A stretch of 64,000 bases of DNA from Longitalea luteola (GTDB taxonomy: Bacteria > Bacteroidota > Bacteroidia > Chitinophagales > Chitinophagaceae), in contig NZ_JAFIQX010000010.1 in assembly GCF_017356035.1 (NCBI RefSeq), positions 124,001 to 188,000 of the forward strand, written 5' to 3'. Position numbers and translations under genes: made by a program. Shown here piece after piece: positions 56,490-64,000 of the stretch. The notes under the pieces are model-generated. The model saw only the letters and a list, made by a program, of their open reading frames with translations. It did no database searches and was not told the origin of the DNA. How positions within the stretch are numbered: the first letter of the stretch is position 1; the number at the start of each line of letters is the position of its first letter.

Positions 56490-57203
56490 TTAGCCTTTTA
56501 CCAGGGTGCCCACCTTTTCGCCGCAGGCTACCCGGCGCAGGTTGCCCGGCTTGTTCATATCAAATACAATGATCGGGAGTTTATTTTCCATGCAAAGCGT
56601 GAAAGCCGTCATATCCATTACCCGCAGGTTTTTAGAGATACATTCCTGGAAGGTAATGGTCTCGTATTTCTTTGCACTGGGATCTTTCTCGGGATCAGCC
56701 GTGTAAATACCATCTACGCGGGTTCCTTTCAGGATCACATCGGCCTGTATCTCTATAGCACGCAGCGAACCGGCGGTATCGGTGGTAAAGTAAGGATTGC
56801 CAGTGCCGGCGCCGAAAATGACCACCCGGCCTTTTTCAACGTGGCGAATAGCGCGGCGGCGGATGTATGGTTCAGCGATCTGTTCCATTTTAATGGCGCT
56901 TTGTAAACGCGTAAAAACGCCAATTTTTTCGAGCATGGCCTGCATAGCCATTCCGTTAATTACCGTGGCCAGCATGCCCATATAATCGCCATGAGCGCGT
57001 TCGATACCCGTTTCTGCCTCATTCATACCCCGGTATATATTACCTCCACCAATTACAATAGCCACCTGAACGCCCAGATCTGCTACTTCTTTGATATCAT
57101 GTGCATATTGTGCCAGGATAGCGGGATCCATTCCAAAACTTTTATCGCCCATCAACGATTCACCGGAGAGCTTTACTAAGATGCGCTTGTACTTTGGTAC
57201 CAT
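56490..57203 (-). CDS. pyrH: UMP kinase
   Basis: 237 aa from ATG 57203; a longer frame runs upstream through simple repeats. [14 protein letters not shown] is the nucleoside-phosphate kinase start; [28 protein letters not shown] and the closing EKVGTLV follow. It phosphorylates UMP to UDP in the cytoplasm, with GTP as a usual activator. It is next downstream of tsf on the same strand, as commonly found, but a terminator and about 340 nt separate them, so it may have its own promoter. Confidence 0.95.
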   Translation of the reverse strand: MVPKYKRILVKLSGESLMGDKSFGMDPAILAQYAHDIKEVADLGVQVAIVIGGGNIYRGMNEAETGIERAHGDYMGMLATVINGMAMQAMLEKIGVFTRLQSAIKMEQIAEPYIRRRAIRHVEKGRVVIFGAGTGNPYFTTDTAGSLRAIEIQADVILKGTRVDGIYTADPEKDPSAKKYETITFQECISKNLRVMDMTAFTLCMENKLPIIVFDMNKPGNLRRVACGEKVGTLVKG

Positions 57204-57292
57204 GTATGACTGATTTTCGTGAACGGTTAATGGTAAAAAGATGCTGCTTTCGCTTTGGGCCGCCAATGATAGTGAGCTTACACCTGCGGCAG

Positions 57293-57327
57293 CAACCACA
57301 AACTACAAACCATAAACCATAAACCCT
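57293..57327. repeat. ACAAACC-type heptamer repeat upstream of pyrH
   Basis: CAACCACAAACTACAAACCATAAACCATAAACCC: the same 7-bp word as before recR (44671-44710), here in opposite orientation relative to the gene. Confidence 0.8.
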
Positions 57328-57494
57328 TTTAGGCTGTGCAAAGAAAGGATTTTTTATTAATGTTTTACAGCTTTTACAAAATGTGTTGCCAACATCCCTT
57401 TCCTTAGCGCCAAAACCCGCACAAACAGAGAGGACCAACCCCGGTTTCCAGGACTCAATTTAAGCGTGAAAACAGGGTGGCTTCCTAATAAAAA

Positions 57495-57519
57495 AGGGGA
57501 ACCAGTTTGTGGTTCCCCT
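57495..57519 (-). terminator. Terminator of tsf
   Basis: A perfect 10-bp stem AGGGGAACCA/TGGTTCCCCT with a 5-nt loop; on the minus strand a T-run follows. It lies 26 bp after the tsf stop codon. Confidence 0.9.
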
Positions 57520-57544
57520 ATATGAATTTAATCACAGATTGATC

Positions 57545-58384
57545 TTAACCTAAAGCTACGCGTTTGAATTCGGTAACCTGTAAGCCGCCATCAACACTTT
57601 TCAGGTAATCGCCAACGGTTTTAGCGTTGTCTTTTACGAAAGCCTGGTTAACCAGGGTGCTTTCTTTAAAGAATGCGTTCAGTTTACCTTCAGCGATCTT
57701 GGCGATCATTTCGTCGGGTTTGCCGGCCATTTTAGGATCCGTTTTGATCTGCTCTGTAACGATGGCGCGCTCACGCTCAACAGTAGCAGCGGGAACTGAG
57801 CTGGCATCAACAGCTACCGGGTTCATAGCAGCTATCTGCATCGCTACATCTTTACCGGCTTCGGCGGCAGCCTTGTTCAAACCTACCAGCACACCAATAC
57901 GGTTGGCTCCGTGAATATAAGAAGCTACATAGTCAGCATCTACGCGCTCGAATTTGGTGATACCGATCTTTTCACCGATGCTGGCGAGCTTGTCGTTCAC
58001 CAGGTCGGCCACTTTAGCGCCATTGATAGAAACAGCATTCAGCTCATCGAGGTTTTTTACGTTGTTGGCAACGGCAGCATCGATAATGCTTTGGGCGAAA
58101 GCTATAAAGTCGGCATTTTTACCTACGAAGTCGGTTTCGCAGCTTACGCACAGGGCAATACCGGTTTTGTTATCGGCTGTAGTTTTAGCCAGCACCACAC
58201 CTTCTTTAGCCTCACGGTCGCCACGCAGTGCAGCTACCTTGGCGCCTTTTTTACGAAGCCAGTCGATAGCAGCTTCGAAATCGCCATTGGTTTCTGTCAA
58301 TGCTTTACGGCAATCCATCATTCCTGCGCCGGTCATTTGACGCAGCTTGTTAATATCAGCGGCAGTAATAGCAACACCTGACAT
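57545..58384 (-). CDS. tsf: Elongation factor Ts
   Basis: 279 aa from ATG 58384; the longer frame reads through an unlikely leader. The N-terminal UBA-like module (ITAADINKLRQMTGAGMMDCRKAL), core with VSCETDFVGKN (the TDFV motif that contacts EF-Tu) and the C-terminal dimerisation region. It is the GDP/GTP exchange factor for EF-Tu. It follows rpsB on the same strand with about 170 bp between, a standard operon. Confidence 0.95.
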   Translation of the reverse strand: MSGVAITAADINKLRQMTGAGMMDCRKALTETNGDFEAAIDWLRKKGAKVAALRGDREAKEGVVLAKTTADNKTGIALCVSCETDFVGKNADFIAFAQSIIDAAVANNVKNLDELNAVSINGAKVADLVNDKLASIGEKIGITKFERVDADYVASYIHGANRIGVLVGLNKAAAEAGKDVAMQIAAMNPVAVDASSVPAATVERERAIVTEQIKTDPKMAGKPDEMIAKIAEGKLNAFFKESTLVNQAFVKDNAKTVGDYLKSVDGGLQVTEFKRVALG

Positions 58385-58556
58385 ATAATTTGATAGTTTA
58401 AATATTATAAAAATTTGAAAATGCGTCACAAAGAACCAGATTCTATTCAAATCGCGCCTTTGTGAAGCATTTTCATTTTATTAATTCTGTAAGCCTCAGT
58501 TGTAATACGAACGTACAAGAGAGTGACACAACGGATGTTCAATAGTTGGTCTGCAA

Positions 58557-59483
58557 CTATCTTCTGCCGCCGCCAGGTCCACGGTTACCGCCAGGACGGT
58601 TACCACCGCCTCTGTTCTGGCCGCCACCGCGATGGCCACCGCCACCGCCATGACCACGGCCGCCGCCCTGACCACGTCCGCCGCCGCCTTTACCGCGACC
58701 AGCTTCTGCTTCAGCTTCAGCGAGCAGGCGTTGTGCTTTCTTTTCTTTTTCGTCGTCTGTCTGCTCTTCTGTTTCTTCGTCTTTAGCAGCTTGTCTTTCA
58801 GCAAGACCTTCAGCTATAGCAGCAGTAACATATTGCGTGATGATGGCGATAGATTTTGTAGCGTCGTCGTTTGCGGGGATCGCAAAGTCAACTTTATTAG
58901 GATCGCAGTTGGTATCAACCATACCAAAAGTGGTGATGCCCAGTCTTTTGGCTTCAGCCAGTGCAATGTGCTCATGGCCGATGTCGATGATGAACAAAGC
59001 GGCAGGTACACGGCCCAGCTGGCTGATACCACCCAGTACTTTATCCATTTTATCACGGTCGCGACCGAGGGTTAATTTCTCTTTTTTAGTCAGTGACTCG
59101 GCACTGCCGTCGCCCAGCATTTTGTCGATGCTCTGCATTTTCTTAACGCTTTTGCGAACGGTGTTGAAGTTGGTCAACATACCACCCAGCCAGCGCTCGG
59201 TAACGAAAGGCATGTTCACTTTACGGGCACACTCAGTAACAATTTCTTTAGCTTGTTTCTTGGTACCAACGAACATGATCTTTTTACCGCTGCGGGCGAT
59301 CTGCTTTAAGGCAGCAGCCGCTTCCTGCAGGCTTTCGGTAGTTTTATTGAGGTCGATGATGTGAATGCCTTTCTTTTCAGCAAAAATGTAGGGCAACATT
59401 TTTGGGTTCCACTTCTTACGCAGGTGACCAAAGTGTACACCGGCATCCAGGAGCTGCTGTTGCAATGAAGTGTTATTTTCCAT
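58557..59483 (-). CDS. rpsB: Ribosomal protein S2 with Gly/Arg-rich C-terminal extension
   Basis: 308 aa. The S2 core (HFGHLRKKWNPKMLPYIF; FVGTKKQAKEIV; RWLGGMLTNFNTVRKS; DTNCDPNKVDFAIPANDDA) ends near 230. A linker rich in Glu and Lys follows, then residues 262-308 are Gly, Arg, His and Asn repeats of RGG type (GRGQGGGRGHGGGG; NRGGGNRPGG). Normal bacterial S2 lacks such a tail. It resembles RNA-binding RGG boxes, possibly disordered. It is encoded between rpsI and tsf. Confidence 0.95.
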   Translation of the reverse strand: MENNTSLQQQLLDAGVHFGHLRKKWNPKMLPYIFAEKKGIHIIDLNKTTESLQEAAAALKQIARSGKKIMFVGTKKQAKEIVTECARKVNMPFVTERWLGGMLTNFNTVRKSVKKMQSIDKMLGDGSAESLTKKEKLTLGRDRDKMDKVLGGISQLGRVPAALFIIDIGHEHIALAEAKRLGITTFGMVDTNCDPNKVDFAIPANDDATKSIAIITQYVTAAIAEGLAERQAAKDEETEEQTDDEKEKKAQRLLAEAEAEAGRGKGGGGRGQGGGRGHGGGGGHRGGGQNRGGGNRPGGNRGPGGGRR

Positions 59484-59569
59484 TTAACTAAGTTGAAAAT
59501 GTGTTTTGATAATTTGATGATAAACACAAACGGTTCCAAATGCTTTCCGCCAGGCGGCAGAAGAAATGA

Positions 59570-59959
59570 TTAACGTTTGCTGAACTGGTAGCTGCGGCGA
59601 GCTTTTTTGTGACCGAATTTCTTACGCTCAACAGATCTCGGATCGCGTTTCAGGATACCGGCGGCTTTTAAAGCGGGACGATATTCTGCGCTCAGTTCGA
59701 GTAAAGCACGGCCGATGCCCAGTTTAGCGGCTTCAGCCTGGCCCTTCATACCACCACCGGCAGCATTGATCTTTACATCAAATTTATCGAGAGACTGAAT
59801 TGCTTTTAAAGGCATTTCAACCTGGTTCTGTAAATAAACCAGAGAGAAATATTCTTTGTAGTCTTTATCGTTAACGGTGATCTTACCGGTTCCGCGTGAC
59901 AACCAGATACGTGTCACAGCTTCTTTACGACGACCTACGGCATTTTTTTGCTTTTCCAT
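59570..59959 (-). CDS. rpsI: Ribosomal protein S9
   Basis: 129 aa, normal length. NAVGRRKEAVTRIWLSRGTGKITVN at the start and the basic C-terminal tail FGHKKARRSYQFSKR that reaches into the ribosomal P-site. It is 14 bp downstream of rplM. Confidence 0.96.
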   Translation of the reverse strand: MEKQKNAVGRRKEAVTRIWLSRGTGKITVNDKDYKEYFSLVYLQNQVEMPLKAIQSLDKFDVKINAAGGGMKGQAEAAKLGIGRALLELSAEYRPALKAAGILKRDPRSVERKKFGHKKARRSYQFSKR

Positions 59960-59973
59960 GTATGTTTAAACAA

Positions 59974-60417
59974 TTAGAAAGTTAATGATTGAGGTTTCTG
60001 TGCAGCATGCTCGTGTTGGTCGCCGGCATACACAAATAATTTCTTGAACATTTTGCGGCCAAGGCGATTCTTGGGCAACATACCTTTTACAGCTCTTTCT
60101 ACTACTACTTCCGGACGACGGCGCAGCAGCTCGCGGGCTGTTTCAGATTTTTGACCACCGGGATAACCTGAGAAGGTCAGGTATTCTTTTTCCTCGGTTT
60201 TATTGCCGGTGAATTTTACTTTCTCGGCATTGATAACGATGATGTAGTCTCCGCAATCAACATGTGGCGTGTAATAGGGCTTGTTCTTACCACGAAGAAT
60301 AGCTGCTATTTTCGCGCACATGCGTCCCACGGTTTGATTGGTACCGTCTACAACATACCAGTTGCGTTTTACGGTAGCCGCATTCGCATGTTGGGTAGTG
60401 AAATGTAGTTTGCTCAT
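59974..60417 (-). CDS. rplM: Ribosomal protein L13
   Basis: 147 aa. [27 protein letters not shown] and the conserved [19 protein letters not shown], followed by [21 protein letters not shown]. First gene of the translation operon rplM-rpsI-rpsB-tsf, with its own promoter upstream (60534-60565) and an inverted repeat in its leader. Confidence 0.96.
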   Translation of the reverse strand: MSKLHFTTQHANAATVKRNWYVVDGTNQTVGRMCAKIAAILRGKNKPYYTPHVDCGDYIIVINAEKVKFTGNKTEEKEYLTFSGYPGGQKSETARELLRRRPEVVVERAVKGMLPKNRLGRKMFKKLFVYAGDQHEHAAQKPQSLTF

Positions 60418-60541
60418 TGTAAAAAAACTTTTGGCTGAACGCTGTTTTTTCAGCTTCAGCCGGTTAAGAAATAAACAGCAGCGCCATCCCGCCTGCCGTT
60501 TCCGCCAATAGTCAGGTAACTAAAAACGGGTCGCAAAGATA
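60418..60541 (-). promoter_or_regulatory. Leader of the rplM operon with inverted repeat
   Basis: The predicted 5' leader is about 110 nt. The plus strand has GCTGTTT at 60441-60447 and AAACAGC at 60473-60479, which makes a 7-bp stem with a 25-nt loop close to the rplM start. It is a candidate for autoregulation by L13 or another r-protein (inference). Confidence 0.45.
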
Positions 60542-60565
60542 GGCTGATAAAACCGGCATGACAAA
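60534..60565 (-). promoter_or_regulatory. Promoter of the rplM operon (TTTG-N20-TATCTTTG)
   Basis: Minus strand: TTTG (60562-60565), 20 nt, TATCTTTG (60534-60541). An almost textbook Bacteroidota promoter. Predicted start near 60527. Confidence 0.8.
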
Positions 60566-60930
60566 CATTTAAGCCATTTATTTTTCATCGCATCTTTGCA
60601 ACAAATTGATTTACAATAAAATTTTTGACATATAAATTTTACTACTGCCTGAAAGGCCCATTTGGCGGGCGTTTTAAGCATAGTTACACAACAGGCCACG
60701 CCCAAAATGCGTTCAAGCCCAAATCGGTCTTATGACAATCATGAAAATCAGCACCGTTCCGGGTTATTCGCGCAAAACCTGTGTAATTGCCTGACAGCGT
60801 TTAATAGAAGAAATTGACAATCAAATCGTACCTTACGAACCGTCAAGAACAAACAATCTTCGAAATAACCATGTCCATTCACACACTCGGGCGCAACAGC
60901 TTTGGCAATGCTGCTAATGCCGGAAACCTG
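60566..60930. other. Intergenic region between rplM and the HD protein
   Basis: About 365 nt. Apart from the rplM promoter side, I see no gene or convincing RNA. The plus-strand frame from 60814 runs into the HD gene but its first 39 codons do not look like an HD-protein start. Confidence 0.4.
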
Positions 60931-61473
60931 ATGACCATAGAGGAAGCCTATCAACTATTGAACGACTGGGTGCCCAATGACCGCCTGCGCCTGCACATGA
61001 AACAGGTAGCGGCGGTTATGAAAGCCTGGGCCCTCGAAAAACAAGCGGCCGATGAAATCACTGCCCGGAAATGGGAGCTGGCGGGCCTTCTGCACGACGC
61101 CGATTGGGAAAAACATCCCGACGACCATTGCCGCATCATCATTGAAGAGCTCGAACGCCGCAATATAGACCCTGAAGTGATCCATTGCATCGCCTCGCAC
61201 GGTCCGCGGTACTTCGGCGTTGAGCCGAACAATACCATGGACAAAATGATCTATGTGTTCGATGAACTATCGGGCTTCATTCATGCTGCGGCGCTCATTC
61301 GGCCAACCCGTTACGATGGTATGGACGTAAAAAGCGTACTGAAAAAATTAAAAACGCCTTCGTTCGCCGCCCAGGTAAACCGCGACGACATTACGGATGC
61401 CATCGCACGGGTAAACATTCCCTTGGAAGAGATCATCCAGTTTATCATCGACCATCAAAAGGACGTACAATAA
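60931..61473 (+). CDS. HD-domain hydrolase
   Basis: 180 aa from ATG 60931, where the family pattern begins (MTIEEAYQLLNDWVPNDRL). Starts at 60871 or 60814 would add 20 or 39 residues and cannot be excluded. Metal-binding residues: His in RLHMKQVAAVM, the HD pair in AGLLHDADWEK and a later His in IASHGP. HD hydrolases act as phosphohydrolases or nucleotidases. Many such proteins of this length (about 180 aa) have unknown substrates. Confidence 0.85.
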   Translation: MTIEEAYQLLNDWVPNDRLRLHMKQVAAVMKAWALEKQAADEITARKWELAGLLHDADWEKHPDDHCRIIIEELERRNIDPEVIHCIASHGPRYFGVEPNNTMDKMIYVFDELSGFIHAAALIRPTRYDGMDVKSVLKKLKTPSFAAQVNRDDITDAIARVNIPLEEIIQFIIDHQKDVQ

Positions 61474-61541
61474 GCGGCATTTCACCTGCATGTTTTACTT
61501 AGCAGATTTTAAGTATATTCACAACGCTTGTTATTTGATGT

Positions 61542-62468
61542 ATGAAAAAATGGATCATTGTACCGATCGCCCTGATTGTATTTGTCTTTCTTGCTATTTA
61601 TATTGTGGTGCCAAAAAAAATAAATGGGTCGCACACAGTTACCATTCATTGCACACGCGGAGCGGCCAACCGATATCTTGTGAATGATAACAACTGGCCT
61701 AAATGGTGGCCCACCAATACATCCCTCAACGTTTTCCCTTACAAAAAATATACTTTTCAGCCGCAGCAGAGAATGTTCGATGCCGTTGGAGTACGCATTG
61801 CCGGCAATGAGCTTTCCATTAACAGCAAGATCATACTAATACCCAGGCATAGCGACTCAGTAGCAGTACAATGGCACTATGAATATACCACCGGCAGCAA
61901 CCCGGTTACCAGGGTTCAGCGATATGTGCAGGCCAGGGCACTTGAACAACCTATAAATGAGATACTGGCCACGGCGAAGCAGTTCCTTGAACAACCCGAG
62001 AACGTTTACGGCATTGCTATCAAAAAAACCACTATCAAAGATTCCCTGCTGCTGTCTACGCGGCAGGTATTTACATCGCGGCCTGCCACTGAAAAGATTT
62101 ATAGCTTATTAAACAAGCTTACAACCTACCTTCAGCAACAGGGTGCTTCGCAAACGGGATACCCAATGCTGAACATCTACGAAAAAGACAGTACGCATTT
62201 CGAAATCATGGTGGCTGTTCCTGTTAATAAAGCGGTTAAGGAACAAAAGAATATGGTCATGAAGAACCTGGTGCAGGGCTATGTGCTGGTTGCAGAAATA
62301 AAAGGAGGCGATCATACCGTTGCCAATGCATTTTCTCAAATGGAAAATTACCTTAAAGATCACCGCTATGAATCACCTGCAATACCTTTTTATTCTTTAG
62401 TTACCAACCGGCTTACCGAAACGGATACCACTAAATGGATCACCCGCATCAATTACCCGGTTTTTTGA
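61542..62468 (+). CDS. Membrane-anchored SRPBCC/GyrI-like protein
   Basis: 308 aa. One N-terminal TM helix (WIIVPIALIVFVFLAIYIVV). The first part (about 30-150) looks like a SRPBCC (START/Bet v1) fold (NNWPKWWPT...FDAVGVRI). The second (about 160-300) resembles the GyrI-like effector-binding domain (IKKTTIKDSLLLSTRQVFTSRPATEKIYSLLNKLTTYLQQQ; GGDHTVANAFSQMENYLKDH). Two ligand-binding folds held outside the membrane suggest sensing or sequestering of a small molecule (inference). Confidence 0.65.
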   Translation: MKKWIIVPIALIVFVFLAIYIVVPKKINGSHTVTIHCTRGAANRYLVNDNNWPKWWPTNTSLNVFPYKKYTFQPQQRMFDAVGVRIAGNELSINSKIILIPRHSDSVAVQWHYEYTTGSNPVTRVQRYVQARALEQPINEILATAKQFLEQPENVYGIAIKKTTIKDSLLLSTRQVFTSRPATEKIYSLLNKLTTYLQQQGASQTGYPMLNIYEKDSTHFEIMVAVPVNKAVKEQKNMVMKNLVQGYVLVAEIKGGDHTVANAFSQMENYLKDHRYESPAIPFYSLVTNRLTETDTTKWITRINYPVF

Positions 62469-62474
62469 TGAACA

Positions 62475-64000
62475 TCAGTCTTTAAAGCGGATGATCATGG
62501 TACTATCATTATTCCTGGCCAGGATAAATGCCTCTTTTTTGCCAATCGTTATTTTCCTGATATGTCGTGTTTGCCCTTTAATCGTTAATCCATTGATGGG
62601 TTCACAGGCAAAAGAAGCATTACCCTTGTTTAACAGAACGGTTCCAAAATCTGCATCGTACCGCCCCATTTCAATATTGTTGTCATAATAATTGCCCATT
62701 AGCAACAGATCAGGCAGGGAGTCATTGTTTGCGTTCACCACAATTGCATCACGAAAAGATGTCAATTGTGCTTCCCAGGGAAGCGCTTGCAATGAAAAAT
62801 TCATCTTGCCATCGTTCAGCAGAACGGCATTGGAAAAATAATCAGCCGTTAACACCGTTGCTTTATCAAGTTTATCAGCCGTAAAAAGATCTTTTAATGT
62901 TGCTTTGGCAAAATCCTCAGCATACAGGAACCGCTTTTTCAACACCGGCATTTTTTTCTCCAGCTCCGATTTATTGGCAAAAGGTACTTCCTTGCCGCCT
63001 ACATAATAAGTGAGCACCTGCTCCTTTTTCCCATTGTCGTCAAAATCGTTGTAATACAAGCGTACGGGTTCTTTGTCTGAAGCCTTTAAACGGCTGTTCA
63101 GCCCAAGGTTGCCCGCCACCAGATCTATATCTCCATCCCTGTCAATATCGTACGGCAGGATAAAATTCCACCAGCCATTCTTATTGATCAGTTGTTTCCT
63201 GCTGAATAAACCGTTCGTATTGATGTAGGCATCGATTCCGCCCCATTCCAATGAAACGATCAGATCCTGATCGCCATCTTTATCCAGGTCGAACCAGGTG
63301 GCATTTGTTACAAAACCTGCGTTAGCGAGTTCTTTTGACCGGCTGGCGGTAACATCTTTAAATTTGCCGGTACCATCATTTTGCAACAGGTACGAACGAG
63401 GCAGCTGTCCGTATTCCCAGGGAACCGCTCTTCCTCCAATGAACAAATCGATAGCGCCATCTCTGTTAAAATCATAGGGAACAACGCATGACGCTGTTAT
63501 ATAAACATTATCAATAGCGTTTTTAAGCCTGCTGAATTGCGCCTTGCCATCATTGAGATACACCCGCGATAATAAATGCTCATCCTCGCCATAATATTCG
63601 TTGCCTCCGCTGGCCACCACCAGATCTGTATAGCCATCTTTGTTTACGTCTGTCCAACAGGCATCTACATCTTCGTACATGCTGTCGGCATCGAGTGCAG
63701 GCTGTACCAGCTTTTTGAATGTACCGGCAGTCTGTTGTACATAAATGGCATTCTTTTCTCTTTTTGAAGAACCAATAAATACATCTTCCAGGCCATCGTT
63801 ATTTATATCGCCCACAGCCAGCGCCGGGCCTTCCGATGAAACCATACGTGGAATTAATGGCTCCCGGTCAAATTCTACAAACGGGTTTTCTTTATGCCGG
63901 TGGGTTAGGTTAACAGCATGGGTTATATTCTCCATTCGTCTGCTGTTGTACCTGCGCTTACTTGTGATCCTGTTATAGTCGAACTGCGGTAATCCGGTCT
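62475..64000 (-). CDS. VCBS-repeat (FG-GAP) secreted protein, 5' end missing
   Basis: The frame is open to the end of the window, so the gene start lies beyond 64000; an internal Met at 63935 is not the start. Repeated calcium-binding-like motifs of the form DxNxDGxxD are seen (DINNDGLEDVFIG, DVNKDGYTDLVVA, DFNRDGAIDLFIG, DLDKDGDQDLIV, DIDRDGDIDLVAG), each part of a beta-propeller blade. This is the common VCBS/FG-GAP domain of large secreted Bacteroidota proteins, often with ASPIC/UnbV. The function is unknown. Confidence 0.88.
   Translation of the reverse strand, partial: TGLPQFDYNRITSKRRYNSRRMENITHAVNLTHRHKENPFVEFDREPLIPRMVSSEGPALAVGDINNDGLEDVFIGSSKREKNAIYVQQTAGTFKKLVQPALDADSMYEDVDACWTDVNKDGYTDLVVASGGNEYYGEDEHLLSRVYLNDGKAQFSRLKNAIDNVYITASCVVPYDFNRDGAIDLFIGGRAVPWEYGQLPRSYLLQNDGTGKFKDVTASRSKELANAGFVTNATWFDLDKDGDQDLIVSLEWGGIDAYINTNGLFSRKQLINKNGWWNFILPYDIDRDGDIDLVAGNLGLNSRLKASDKEPVRLYYNDFDDNGKKEQVLTYYVGGKEVPFANKSELEKKMPVLKKRFLYAEDFAKATLKDLFTADKLDKATVLTADYFSNAVLLNDGKMNFSLQALPWEAQLTSFRDAIVVNANNDSLPDLLLMGNYYDNNIEMGRYDADFGTVLLNKGNASFACEPINGLTIKGQTRHIRKITIGKKEAFILARNNDSTMIIRFKD

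Overview
The window looks like a chromosomal segment of a Bacteroidota bacterium, most likely family Chitinophagaceae (Niastella/Chitinophaga-like). The signs are a SusC/SusD pair, a type IX secretion (T9SS) sorting domain on a very large secreted lyase, LytS/LytTR and hybrid-kinase signalling, a bTHX ribosomal protein, methionine synthase encoded in two pieces, and promoters of the Bacteroidota type (TTTG, 18-20 nt, TAnnTTTG). Genus assignment is inference; no 16S gene is present.

Layout. 0-12 kb: end of a deaminase gene, a DUF1624-type membrane protein, a LytS/LytTR two-component pair, a small lipoprotein, a TonB-dependent receptor, an FtsX-type ABC permease interrupted by one in-frame stop, and small accessory genes (SnoaL-like, DoxX-like, serine hydrolase, AraC regulator). 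12-24.9 kb: a short UvrA paralogue, a lipoprotein, a 1475-1510 aa modular alginate-lyase-like protein with two CBM3 modules and a T9SS tail, a membrane-tethered putative regulator, and a second AraC regulator with a GyrI-like domain. 25-33.4 kb is the accessory and decaying region: a SusC gene broken at three places next to an intact SusD, a 231-bp tandem duplication, an unusual hypothetical gene, small gene scraps and tRNA-Arg(CCU). 33.5-39.5 kb: DinB-like, VOC and TPR proteins, then an operon of an NtrC-type sigma-54 regulator and a hybrid histidine kinase. 39.7-52.5 kb: a UvrD-like helicase-nuclease, recR, split metH behind a structured leader, a LOG-family protein, exonuclease III. 52.7-60.6 kb: HU, bTHX, pdxH, a coiled-coil protein and the translation cluster rplM-rpsI-rpsB-tsf plus pyrH, read on the minus strand. 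60.9-64 kb: an HD hydrolase, a SRPBCC/GyrI-like protein and a partial VCBS-repeat protein.

The most interesting signals are the 260-nt metH leader (clear promoter, closed multi-hairpin structure, two mini-ORFs with strong Shine-Dalgarno sequences); a small GC-rich palindromic element found once between genes and twice inside conserved coding regions (helicase and metH); several families of degenerate roughly 7-bp-word repeats between genes; the triplicated architecture of the large lyase; and the Gly/Arg-rich tail of ribosomal protein S2. I found no CRISPR array, phage module, insertion sequence or recognisable defence system.
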